Shown here piece by piece: positions 9,951-19,439 of a stretch of DNA of 21,146 nt; position 1 is the stretch's first letter; each line of letters starts with the position of its first letter. The notes under the pieces are model-generated. The model did no database searches and was not told the origin of the DNA. It saw nothing but the letters and a program-made list of their open reading frames with translations. The translations under genes were made by a program, and so were the position numbers. Source of the DNA: Pelargonium nanum (Eukaryota > Streptophyta > Magnoliopsida > Geraniales > Geraniaceae); NCBI GenBank assembly GCA_036897485.1, contig JAYMTF010001824.1:1-21146 (forward strand). The letters run 5' to 3'.

Positions 9951-10978
9951 TTGTCCCGGTGGACCTGCTCCTCCAGGTCCGCCCCATTCACGTTTTTAAG
10001 AACACCATCCTTAACCTCCAGCCTCTGTCTTTTCTGTGTAACGGTAATCGGATCAGCCAGCTCATCTAATATTTCAGCATCCTCCACCATGTCCGACGTC
10101 TCCCCACTAACCGACCCACCCCTCTTCCCCTCATTCACCTTCTTCGATCTCGCCATGCTCCTAATACTCATTGCCTCATCTCTCCCCATCAGCCATGGTT
10201 CTCCCATCATCGTACGACGTCCCTTATTAGCTTTAAAATCATTGTTGAATGCTCGGATTGGGTCCGCCTCACTATATTGACGAGGACAGTAGGTTTCAAC
10301 ATGTCCTTGTCGACCACATATGAAACAGAACACAGGAAGTTTTTCATATTGAAACTTCACCTCCGCATACACACCTCCCACTGCTCTCACCTTCGCCTTC
10401 CTCCGCAGCGGCTTACGAACATCAAATAACACTCGGAAACGTAAATAAGAATTCCAACCTCCTGCAAAGTTCATCGCATCCGACTCGATAAACTTGCCAA
10501 TTGCATTGCCAAAATCCTGGCACACTCTTTCCGACCCCATACCTCTCGGCAAGCCTCGAGCCTGCACCCATAAACTCGTATGCCACAGTTCTACCGATAA
10601 AGGATGTTCACCCTCCTCTAGTTTCTTCAACAGCAACAAGTGACCGTTATAGGTCCAAGGTCCAAACTTCAACACCCGGTCCGCATCCTTTTCATGGAAG
10701 AACTCAAAGAGGAATCTGATCTGCCTTTTCTGCGATGAACCATCGTCTACTATCTCCGTAATCAGAACTTTCTTCCCAGGCCTCCAGAGACCCGCTAACA
10801 CCTGCTTCATATTCCTCACGTTGATTGGCGACTCGGTGAGAAATCGCCCAACCAAACTCTAGACCGCTTCCCCTTCCCCCTCCTCTCCATTCTCCTCACC
10901 ACCATAGTCCAGAACTATCTCCTCGTCCTCCACATCCAACTCCAACTCCGCCTCCTTCTCAACTTCTACATCTGCCAT
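9947..10978 (-). pseudogene. LINE ORF1 protein (DUF4283-like, CCHC zinc knuckle)
   Basis: RNA-binding ORF1 protein of a plant L1. The start MADVEVEKEAELEL at 10978 opens an acidic, Glu-rich leader of 39 residues, followed by a TAG at 10859-10861. The frame then continues for about 300 residues. The first half has the DUF4283-like pattern (GRFLTESPINVRNMKQVLAGLW, described by its ends; FEFFHEKDADRVLKFGPWTY; LWHTSLWVQARGLP). A CCHC knuckle follows (CFICGRQGHVETYC, about 10310-10270). The tail is basic and charged. The stop TGA at 9947-9949 overlaps the ORF2 start as ATGA. One break only, so ORF1 is far better preserved than ORF2. Confidence 0.88.
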
Positions 10979-11123
10979 CACACTCGCCGTCCAACACACC
11001 TCTCAAACCTGCCGAAAACCCTGTCGCCGAACCCTACGCAGCCGCCAAAAGACCAGTTCAAACGAAAACCCTAGCTTGCCTTCTACGACAAGAGCTCACC
11101 GCCTTGGTGAGAAAAGCCCACTT
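10979..11123 (-). promoter_or_regulatory. 5' UTR / presumed internal promoter of the large LINE
   Basis: A 145-bp GC-richer leader starting AAGTGGGCTTTTCTCACC and ending before the ORF1 ATG at 10978. It holds three AGGGTT-type telobox-like motifs (CTAGGGTTTTCG, GTAGGGTTCG, ACAGGGTTTTCG). A perfect 6-bp stem (CTCACC / GGTGAG, 11095-11111) lies close to the 5' end. L1 elements need an internal promoter, so this is the likely place for one; that is an inference. Confidence 0.55.
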
Positions 11124-11140
11124 ATTCTAAATTCAGTTTT
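11124..11140. repeat. Target-site duplication of the large LINE, right copy
   Basis: ATTCTAAATTCAGTTTT at the element's 5' end; one mismatch to 5722-5738. Confidence 0.85.
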
Positions 11141-12150
11141 AATTTGAGCCAAATACATTTATTTTTCTAAATTGAGTTTTTCTTTTGGGGGCCAAATTTG
11201 TCTCTCACAAAAATAAATATTACAAGTTCACCTTATTATAGTTGCATTCTTTGATACTTAAATTTGGAACATCAAGTTAAGGTAAAAAAAATTCATGTTA
11301 GTTGATTTTGTGCGTTGGTAATTAGTTAATGTTTTGATTATTTTTTTGTTGGTGTTAGTGTGCATTATTTTTTTTTTAAACAATATCTTTTAAGGGGTTG
11401 TAAGGATGGTGTTCAATGTGATTTAATCCCTTCTTAATCAATTGGGTTCAAACAATGGAGTCAACGCTAAAAAAATATTAAAAATTGAATGAACTAAATT
11501 GATGTTGAGTACGCTTTTAAGACAATTTAGTGAGAAAATAGTTTTAAAGTACGGAAAAAAATGACTCGAGAACAATACCATCTATAATAACAACTAAATA
11601 ATCACGTTTATAATCGATGATCGAAACTTTTTACCTACCCTTCGATCCTAGTTGGCTCCGCCACTTACTATAAGGGAGTTGAATTTAGGAGATTCGGAAT
11701 AATTTTGTCCTTCAATGAAATCTACACTACCTTGAGAAAACCAACTAGAAAGTTGACTTGTGTTGTTGGATTGAGCTCAGTTGGAGGACAATTAAACAGA
11801 TTAGTATTTTTCTTGTCCATCTATATGCATGATAAAATGAACAAAACAATCATTAGGTTAAGACCTCGTTTACCATATTCATTGGGCAATCAATTATATT
11901 CAGTGGTAGACCAATTCATATAATAGGGTTGCCTACAATTGCTAAGCACAATCAAAAACATCAACTACTCGAAAATGATACATACAAATTAAGACAAACA
12001 CATATGGTACCAATTATATAAATTGGTTTAACATCATACAAAACAAGTAATACAAGAAACCATGAACAACATGCATAAAAGCGTCACTCAATCCATTTTT
12101 AAGAACAACTTTCAATTTTCCAGATACTTTCACTCATTCCTCTTTTTTTT
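11141..12150. other. AT-rich intergenic spacer
   Basis: No supported gene. There are several T-runs and A-runs. Near 11648-11668 the minus strand reads AGTGGCGGAGCCAACTAGG, a phrase often seen at or near ends of dispersed plant repeats, but no partner end was found. A short open frame at 11705-11923 has no recognisable family or codon structure and is not called. Confidence 0.5.
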
Positions 12151-12419
12151 ATATAGATGAATGATAAGACTTTGTTATACTTTGTGTCTTTTTCATGCGC
12201 AAAAAGATCAGAACCAAAACTTCCATTAAAATGGCCTTGAAGCTTTAAATCTTTCATGACCAAGACTGAGGATGAAGAAAATATAAAAACACATCACTGA
12301 CATGGTAAACAATAATAATAACAACAAACAAACTAAGTTGAAGATGAAAGCTGAAAAATACAACCACTTGCTCTACATTTGTGAGCTAACATAATCTCAT
12401 TTTTGTCTGAGTTGGTTTA
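12150..12419 (-). other. Probable 3' UTR of the GRF gene
   Basis: Sequence after the GRF stop codon, AT-rich and without coding signal. I found no clear AATAAA, so the cleavage site and the boundary near 12150 are estimates. Confidence 0.4.
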
Positions 12420-15335
12420 CTAGGTAGGCAAGGATGCAGAATTTGGGAGAGTTGTGCCAAGGTCATTGCACAAGCTAGCCCCTCCTTCATGTGTCCTGCT
12501 TTCGGCTCTCGGGCTGCTACCTGCACTGCTATTAGAAAGGGAACCGAACGCAGTCTTCTGCAACACCCCTGTCGGGGATGACCCTAGGCTAGGGCTGTTG
12601 TCCCAACCCTCCGTCATGAGGTTAAGGGCGGACGACGAGTTCTTGCTCTCCATTGTGCTATTGTTGTTGTGCAACACCTCCCCTAGCGGTCCTCCCATGG
12701 AAGTCTCCCACGAGATTGGAATCCAATTCGCTTGTCTACTGCTGCTTTCGTTGATGCCAACTCCTAACTCCATTTGAATCGGATCAAACTCACGAGACAA
12801 CCTTAGCGGGGAGAGAGTGACTTTCTCGTGGTAGTTAGGGGAGGATGTGGAAGACATATAGCCCGAGGGAGGAGCCATTGGGATTGAGATTGAGAGCTGT
12901 GTCCTATCCGATTGCATATCAAGATCAGGCCAGGAAATGGAGGCGCGATCAGTCTGGTTCTTAGGCCACTCGTCCATGAACTGGCGCAGGGAATGATGTT
13001 GCGCTTTACTGTCTCGGTCACTGAGGTCCTGTGAAGAACCGAAGCTCCTGCAGTTTATCAGGCTAGAGCTCTTATTTGAAGGGTTGAGGAGGGAGTCCGA
13101 GGAGACAAACCCGAACTCATTTCGAGAGGACTGCTCAAACGGGTTTTGCAGTTTCTGATTAAAGAACGGATTCTGCTTAGACTTGGCATCAATGGTAGGA
13201 GATATCATTGAAAGGGCTGAAGAATCTTGCATTCTCTCACCCACAACTTCCTCTTTGTTGGTATACATCCTGCAACCAAAATCAAGAGACTCAATTTATT
13301 ACTTGCCAATTCAAAAGCAAATATCGTTAAAATTGACTCCAACCCAAAAGCTTGAGACAACAATGACAACTAAGCCAAAACCAAAACCAGTTTTGATACA
13401 TGTAAAGAACCGACCACAACCCAAAAGTTTAAGCAGATAGATGGAGGGCGCAACATAAATATCAAGTGGTGACAAACTTCACATTCTTTTGATATGGGAT
13501 GGTCCATTACAAATATAGCAAGTCAAATCCAATGAATGTAACAATTAAGGTCTAAATCTACTTTCTTGCACTTTTAATTTTACCTGTTGGAAGCAGAAAG
13601 ATTAGCTGCTGCTGATGCACCAGGCTGCAAGTTATTGAGCTGTTGCTGTGCAATGGCAGCCACCACCGAGGCTGATGAGGGAGAGGCAGCAGGCATCAGT
13701 TTTGCAGAGTTGGCGGCGCCGGCGGCATGGCCGGCTTGACCTTCCACAGGCTTTCTTGAACGGTGACGGCCTCTGTTCATGTGCCGCTCACAGTACTTCT
13801 GGTCCGCAACCGCGTCCCTCGAGCACCGCCATTTCTTTCCATCAGTCCGGCGACACCTCCCAGGCTCAGGATCATTGTTGCTGGAGAATCCCAGATGGAA
13901 TGAGCCCCATCCCACTGCACATAAACAACATAAATCATATAGAACACAACAAATGTTTCATTTTTTTTATCAGCAAGCGTAACAACCGAGTCCCGAACCT
14001 GATACCTCAAAAGAATCAGGCGCCTTAAACCCACTTGCCCCGTGGATGATTGTTAACAGATATTTCATTAATCCTATGGTTCTAAATTAATATGTGCTGA
14101 TCCAACATAGTACTCTAATCTTGAGGAAACAAAAGAACAAAAGACACTTGAGATGTAATTTATGTTTGTAGAAGAGACAAAACAAAGAAACATACATGCA
14201 TTGGGTCTGAGAAGGCCACCAGCAAAGGTAGAGAAGCCAGCAGAAGCAAAGGCTTTTCTGATGGGGATGAGGAGATTGGAAGGTACAGGAACATTTGCAG
14301 TGATATATTTGTAGATCAAGGCCTGGTGTTCAAGCTCCATCCATTGAGATGGTGTGAATGGTCCTCTCACTCCTGTCAACATGTTACCACCATTCAAGAC
14401 TCCTCCATTGCAGTACCCTGAAACAGAACCCAGAAAAAGAACCCATGAAACAGGAACTAAACAAGCCATTTTCATAAAATTGTGTATACAAAAAGTAGAA
14501 ATAAATAAAGTATTGAAGGGGGGTCTGGACTTTCTGGTAGGGCAGGGAAGCAAAAAAACATGTCTGTAACATTTAAGGAGGCTACAACAATCAAGAATTT
14601 TTCTTGTCTCTGATATAACAAGAAAATAAAACACAAACAAACCCAGAAAAAAAGGTTGGGATTTGAAAATGAATCAAAGACTGGGGCTTTTTCAGTTTTC
14701 ATGCCCTTGTAGCTCTACCCATCATCTCCTAGCAGCTCACAGCTTCATTTCTTTGCCTTTTTTGGTTTCTTCTTTTGTGCCCAATAGACAGTACAGTGAT
14801 GGAAAACACTTGTTAACCATAACCCACATCCCACAAACAGTAGAACTTTTTTGTGACAAGACTCAAAGCAGAGAACACTTGTAGATTTCAATGAAAAGAC
14901 CAACCAATAACAAAAAGCAAGAGTCTTTACTTAATTAATACCTGTGTTGCTGCTGTTTCTACTGTAAGCAGAAAATGGGTGGTTCAAGTAATTAGGGAAG
15001 GTAGCATTTTGGTGCTCTGATTTGGGACAAGAGAAGCTCAGCATTTGCTGGTGTTGGTGACCATCAGAAGAAAAGAGAGAAGTGTTAGATCTCAGCAGCA
15101 TTGCTTTAGAAGCAGAGTCATTAGTGTTGCTGTCATGAACAGTTTTTGGCAGCTTTGAGCTCCTCCAGTCATCTTCATCAATAGTTGAAGCTCCAGATGT
15201 TTCTTGCTTAAGAAACCCAGATCCGTAGCGTTTATGGTGTGTTAAAGGATCTGAGGAAGGACAAGGAGCAAAAGTAGAAGCAGAGTGTGAAGAACCACCC
15301 CACCTATCCAAACCCACAGCCACTCCAAAATCCAT
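12420..15335 (-). CDS. GRF1: Growth-regulating factor, GRF1/GRF2 class transcription factor
   Basis: Plant-specific nuclear transcription factor that promotes cell proliferation in leaves and other organs together with GIF coactivators. Four coding exons on the minus strand: 14942-15335, 14196-14417, 13584-13914 and 12420-13269. All introns are GT-AG (524, 281 and 314 bp), phases agree, and the protein has 598 residues. QLQ domain at about 150-187 (Q156, L160, Q163), the GIF-binding part. WRC domain at about 220-263 with the C3H zinc ligands C226, C236, C247, H250 and a basic nuclear-localisation and DNA-binding region. The C-terminal half has TQL (about 439), GGPL (about 508) and SPTGVLQK (about 547), all typical of the GRF1/2 class. 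An in-frame TGA lies upstream of the ATG at 15335 with no ATG between them, which fixes the start. Regulated by miR396 through a site in exon 3. The choice between GRF1 and GRF2 is uncertain. Confidence 0.96.
13742..13763 (-). promoter_or_regulatory. miR396 target site in the GRF mRNA
   Basis: Lies in exon 3 and encodes the RSRKPVE segment at the end of the WRC domain (residues 257-263). It is complementary to miR396 over its length, with one extra base on the mRNA opposite the seed region (between miRNA positions 7 and 8) and a mismatch near the miRNA 3' end. This bulged arrangement is the known form in nearly all angiosperm GRFs. miR396 guides cleavage and so restricts GRF to young tissue. 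Confidence 0.94.
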
Positions 15336-15358
15336 ATCCTTCCCAGAAGGACCAAGAA

Positions 15359-15424
15359 CTACAAGAAATGGAGTGTTAGTGATGGTGGGTCATTAGGCAA
15401 AAAGAGAGAAGCTTCAAGATGCAT
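15359..15424 (-). CDS. Upstream ORF 1 in the GRF leader (21 codons)
   Basis: ATG at 15424, peptide MHLEASLFLPNDPPSLTL followed by three more residues, stop TAG at 15359-15361. It ends 23 nt before the GRF ATG and is in a different frame from it. The start context TTAATATGC is weak for plants. It may lower or tune GRF translation, but peptide conservation cannot be judged from one sequence. Confidence 0.45.
   Translation of the reverse strand: MHLEASLFLPNDPPSLTLHFL
15376..15393 (-). CDS. Upstream ORF 2 in the GRF leader (5 codons)
   Basis: ATG at 15393, peptide MTHHH, stop TAA at 15376-15378. It overlaps upstream ORF 1 in another frame. Context CCTAATGAC is of middling strength. Probably only a regulatory minimal ORF, if it is used at all. 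Confidence 0.35.
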   Translation of the reverse strand: MTHHH

Positions 15425-15664
15425 ATTAATGGCTGGGCTTGAAACTGATATGGGTTTCTCTTCTTGATGTTCTTGTTTTTCTTGTTTTTTTGAGCTGAGA
15501 GAGAGAGAGAGATTGAAAACAGGGGAGTGATTTTTGGGAGTGTGTTGTGTTGTGTTGAGAGAAGAGAGAATAGTAAAATAATTGGAGGGGAAAACAGAGA
15601 GATTAGGAATAAGAAACTGAAGTGACTGGACAATGTTTGCTTTGTTGTACTGAGTAACAGCTCC

Positions 15665-15670
15665 TTTATA
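15665..15670 (-). promoter_or_regulatory. TATA box of the GRF gene
   Basis: TATAAA within GATATAAAGGAG on the minus strand, followed after about 30 bp by CA-rich then CT-rich leader sequence. Its distance of about 330 bp from the ATG suits a leader of about 300 nt. Confidence 0.6.
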
Positions 15671-15699
15671 TCTCCTGGTTCTGGACATATGCTATTGCT

Positions 15700-16930
15700 A
15701 ACTAACAAACATATCTATTTTCCTTTTAAATGTTTCTTTTACAAGTGAGGTCTTTTGGAATAATAAGCTTCCATTATTCTATCTCTAGCTTTTTCCTCCC
15801 ATCAAAACCTTTTATTACTCAATTACACATAGTTTTTTTTTTTCTGAAAATGAAAATAAAAATTATTCTAGAGGTCCTTGCATTTTATCCCAATACCTTC
15901 TCCATCCTTCCCATTGAGTGACTCAATTCATTATTTCTCATAAAGAAGTGTGTCTTAAACCATTAAGTTTTTTTTAACTCCTTAAACCATTAAGTTAACT
16001 CATTATGATTATTATTATTTTTAATTCAACTTCATTAGGTCATTGGAACAAGTTTACTCAATGCACCAAACTAGAAAAATAATGTATATTTGTATCAAAT
16101 TTGTTATGAATAAAAACATGGGAAATTCAATGGATATGAGAGCTTGATGGATCCTTACAAAATCTCAATTTTTGATACTTTAAAAAAAGTGACAATACAT
16201 ATTAAAGTGAGTGTGACATATTATATATATCATCAAAACAGCGAAGGGATAGTTGCATATGACTCGTGTGTATTTGCTACTAAAAAAGCACATGTTAATC
16301 TTTAACTCTTTTTTTGTTACTCTAAACTTTTCACGGCTCATTTTTGCAACTTATAAGTACCATGAATCTGTAAAAAATCTACAAAATTGAAATTTGCGAC
16401 GAGCGTTTTTGACACCATGTGGACATCATACAGACGTCGCAAAAACATGAAATACGTCGCAATTCAATTATGTTACTTTGTCTTGCCCAAAGAAAGTGAT
16501 AACAGCTTTGTACAACAATTGATTGTAGTTCTCATTAATTTTTGGATAATCTTATTTAGAGTGCAGGAATAGCGAAGTTTATTTTGATCCACATTCGTCA
16601 CAACGAAGATGCATTAGCCCTATCTTATTATTATTTTCATCTATTGCAACAAATGTGTTACTCATCAGCTCGCCTGTAGGCTTTTTTAAAACTGTAATAA
16701 CTCTTGCATTGTTGACTCTAAATCACCTTTCAATGAAAGGTGTAGAGTAGAGTAGAGTACCTAACTCCCACATGTGTTACTTGCTGATATTTTTGTTTCT
16801 TACTTCAATTGGTTAGTGGGGCCGAAACAAAGTCTTATATATGCAGTTTCATCACTCAACTCATCAAGTAATATGGCTTCATTTTATTTATTTATAGTTA
16901 TTGTTAATAAGTAACCTACCCTTGGAGAAC
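15700..16930. other. GRF upstream region, AT-rich, no gene
   Basis: No supported coding sequence. It holds T-runs near 15833-15842 and 15967-15974. Three TTGCGACG / CGTCGCAA motifs lie at 16394-16462, and a hairpin lies at 16716-16747. The proximal few hundred bases probably act as the GRF promoter. Confidence 0.5.
16716..16747. repeat. Small inverted repeat
   Basis: CACCTTTCA and TGAAAGGTG (9 bp, one-base loop), extended outward by CTCTA / TAGAG with a three-base bulge. It is followed by a GAGTA triplicate (GTAGAGTAGAGTAGAGTA). Function unknown. Confidence 0.5.
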
Positions 16931-16931
16931 C

Positions 16932-17185
16932 TTGATATTGGAGTGCATGGATAGAGTTTCTAGATCCGAAATTTTATGTTTTCACAGGTGGGGAGACAAG
17001 AAAATCATGTGGCGAATTTTATGGCCAAATTTTGTTTTTCATCTCTTTCGGATTGTAATATTTTATTTCATACGCTTCTTCGTGCTCGTTTGTTACTTTT
17101 GGATGACTATAATAGTTTTTCAAACTTGTTGCTTGTTTGACCCTCTTGAGGTCTTATATTAGTTTCTTCTTTTGATAAAAAAAAA
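16932..17185 (+). mobile_element. 3' end of an L1-type LINE, short fragment
   Basis: On the plus strand at about 16979-17138 one frame reads VGRQENHVANFMAKFCFSSL. This is the C-terminal RNase H signature of plant LINEs (compare SANRVAHALAR in the copy at 4613-5489). It runs to a stop at about 17138, then a T-rich 3' UTR of the type TTTCTTCTTTTGATAAAAAAAA at 17162-17185 (only its ends matter: TTTTGAT then A's), which is the poly(A) tail. The upstream border is unclear: the frame before 16979 is degenerate. No convincing target-site duplication was found. An old fragment. Confidence 0.62.
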
Positions 17186-17439
17186 CTAATTCAACAGTCA
17201 AGTCGATCTGTCAAATACTCCGTCCCTTAATAAAAACGAAAATACACGGTCAGGATTTTGCGCGGTTTGTTAATTCAACGGTGCCAATAGCGGAGGTACG
17301 TAGAACGCGCGACCATATTAGGCAATGGTTCATGCTGATCTCCTAAAATTTCATTAATTTCAGCAAAGTTCAATAATTTTAACAGAAATGTCATCGCCAG
17401 TGTTCGTTATGTATTTCTTTAACTTATCAAGAAGAGTGT

Positions 17440-18340
17440 AGGGAAGTAGTACTACAATGCGGTAATTAGAAATGAATGAAAGTAGAGAAGAAAAAGATGC
17501 AAAGACAAAAAGGAGGGGGGTAGTGTTTGAGAAAAAGCATGCATGATGTATCCTTGTCAAGCTCAAGGTGGGAGGGAGGCAATGGCATATTGGCAATTTA
17601 TGTGTTGAGTTGAGTTCAACAATCAACAACACTTCTACTACTACTAGAGAAAGAGAAGTAGAGATAGAAAAAGAAAATGATAGGTGGAAAATGGAGATGC
17701 ATGTACATTGTACCCTAAAAGTGAAAGCTTGCAAGTAGACCCAACTTGACTAACACTGGATTGGATTGATGGGTAAAGGACAAGCCAGCCATGAACACAT
17801 ACAGAAACTCACTTGCTGCTACTGCTATTTCTTACTTCTACTGCTACTGCTATTGCTAGCTGTAATACTATTATATTATTTATAATTAATTAACAATATG
17901 TCAATATTGTAGCTAGAGAGACAATTCCATGATTTTGCAATAGAAAGGCAAAAATAGTTGAACAAAACAACAACACAGTTAAAAAAGGAGTAGTAGTATA
18001 TAATAAAGAAGAAATAATTATAGAATATTTGATTCATTCTCATCATCATATCATCTATAAATCATGGTGTTGTTTTGGGTAAGGAGGTTGACGTTGACGT
18101 GTCAGCACAGGGTGTGGTGGTTATGGCGCCACATGACTTGGGGTCCTCTCTCTTTAATATTAAAAGATGAATGTTATTATGGGCTCAGGCTCACCACACC
18201 TCCTCCTTCTCCTTCTCTATCATATCTCTTTTACAATTACTTCCAAAAAAGTTATTTAAATTACAAGAAGAAAAAAAACCCTCCTAAATAACTCAATATA
18301 ACAAGAGAGATGAGAGGCAAGAATGAGCCAATGAGGTGAT
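17440..18340. other. Intergenic stretch with microsatellite-like tracts
   Basis: No supported gene. It holds a CTACTG/CTGCTA tract at 17816-17860, a CTACTACTACTA run at 17633-17645, and a purine-rich GAGAAAGAGAAG stretch at 17645-17685. An RY-type GCATGCATGA is at 17537-17547. A TGACGTGTCAGCA motif (bZIP G/C-box hybrid) is at 18095-18108. It could be distal regulatory DNA of either flank. Confidence 0.4.
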
Positions 18341-18990
18341 TTTATTACACTTTTTGTTTTGTGATGAATATGTTTTAATTTGGTTTGAGAGCATATTAAA
18401 CTATTTTTACTGTCTCGTTCACATGTCTAATGTTCGCCTCATAGATCGATCAGCTAGTCGATCCATACTCACCCTCTAAATATCGAGATAGGGCCTCGTG
18501 CTGCAACGCAAAGGCTTATCCATAGATCTTCATGCGTAAAGGTTAGGGCTACTTCAAGTACATGAGCAAAGCTTGATGCCAAAGTTTTACTTAACGGAGC
18601 TCTCGTGACAGAAATTTCATTCTTACATCTAATATGAATTTTGACGTATACGCAAGTAATTTTAAAAAATAACAGTGTTTATGTTTGAGGACTCAAAGCT
18701 TGACTCGGGAATCCGAAAAAGAACACAAACTCAAGTTTAGAGCATAACCCTAACTAATGTAAGTTGGATTCTCAAGAATCCAACTTATAGACTTTACCTA
18801 AACATTCAAATATTAATGTTACTTTGAATCAATTATATATACTTTATGGCCAATTACCCTATTTGCACAACAATATTCTATTAACGAACAAGTAATTACT
18901 TGAACTTAACAATTTCATCAATTTAACTTACTTCATGTGGCCTAAATATTGAATAGATAACTTCAATTATTAAAATGAAGAAGTTAGGGT
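18340..18990. other. Intergenic, no gene seen
   Basis: AT-rich apart from 18415-18620, which has more balanced composition but no open frame of note on either strand and no recognised family. Confidence 0.4.
18760..18787. repeat. Perfect 12-bp hairpin
   Basis: TAAGTTGGATTC, a four-base loop TCAA, then GAATCCAACTTA. No T-run follows, and no gene ends here, so it is not a terminator. Possibly the core of a palindromic repeat element. Confidence 0.7.
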
Positions 18991-19039
18991 TTAAAGCAAG
19001 CAAAGAGCAAAAAAAAAGAGAAGAGAGATCCGCCTCCGG

Positions 19040-19420
19040 ATTGCCGACAGGGATGTGGGTGGACCCACAGGCAGTAGTAGTATGGCGTGGCGTCATCTTC
19101 GTAGGCCCCACCGTCTGATCCTCATATATCTTCCAAGTGGGCCCAGCCCCCCTCTCCGCATCTTTTGCAATGCCTATCCGGTCACCCATATTCCCCCTAA
19201 AAAATCAATGCTACAAATTTTCATTTTACAACACATCTATAATCTATTTACACTTTATATTTTGCATTTCCTTACAATTTAAGGTCACACAGGTTGAAGA
19301 ACCCATAATGATAAGCTAAAATTGGCAGTACGTGACCATATATATAATATATGTAACCCATAACCGCTGTCCAGAGGTGATGTACATATATATACCACCA
19401 TCTTTCCCATTTGTTCTCTT
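19040..19420 (+). promoter_or_regulatory. Promoter-like GC-richer patch with TATA run, gene not found
   Basis: The segment 19040-19200 is GC-rich for this neighbourhood and holds GTGGGCCC (19137-19144, a TCP-type site) and GTGGACCCAC (19060-19069). A TATATATA run sits at 19386-19393, followed by a CT-rich start-like stretch. No open frame worth calling follows, so any transcript would be non-coding or spliced beyond recognition here. Confidence 0.28.
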
Positions 19421-19439
19421 CTTTTTGAATTATACAACC

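Larger units (their letters stand above)
5739..11123 (-). mobile_element. Full-length L1-type LINE, inactivated
   Basis: A non-LTR retrotransposon of about 5.4 kb. In element order it has a 145-bp 5' UTR (10979-11123), ORF1 (9947-10978), ORF2 (5768-9950) and a short 3' end with AATAAA. It finishes in a poly(A) tail that appears as T's at 5735-5745. Flanking 17-bp direct repeats at 5722-5738 and 11124-11140 differ at one base (ATTCTGAATTC versus ATTCTAAATTC), which fits an insertion of moderate age. The RNase H after the zf-RVT domain marks the plant L1 lineage that carries this domain. Both ORFs are broken, so it cannot move by itself, but all modules remain recognisable. It lies between PRP40A and the GRF gene, antisense to neither. 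Confidence 0.95.
15336..15640 (-). other. GRF 5' leader
   Basis: About 300 nt between the presumed start site (near 15635, 30 bp after the TATA box) and the ATG. Strongly CT-rich on the sense strand, with a (CT)n run at 15499-15513 and a purine-rich patch AAGAAAAACAAGAACATC after it. Two short upstream ORFs lie in its last 90 nt. No intron is evident. Confidence 0.65.

Noticed and set aside
11648-11668. AGTGGCGGAGCC phrase on the minus strand, similar to dispersed plant repeat ends
   Set aside because: No partner end or duplication; insufficient to define an element.
12454-12777. 107-codon plus-strand open frame
   Set aside because: Exactly antisense to GRF exon 4, whose frame carries the TQL and GGPL motifs.
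15359-15688. 109-codon minus-strand open frame upstream of the GRF
   Set aside because: Its ATG lies upstream of the TATA box, so it would not be in the mRNA as a whole; only its last 21 codons are considered, as a uORF.
17214-17235. TACTCCGTCCCTTAATA, similar to a Stowaway-type MITE end
   Set aside because: No matching inverted end was found nearby and the match is short; not called.
17360-17734. 124-codon minus-strand open frame rich in Ser/Leu/Phe
   Set aside because: Low-complexity antisense of a purine-rich tract with no family motif, splice context or start support.
18923-19189. 88-codon minus-strand open frame over the GC-rich patch
   Set aside because: No recognisable domain; composition reflects the GC-rich patch and not codon selection.
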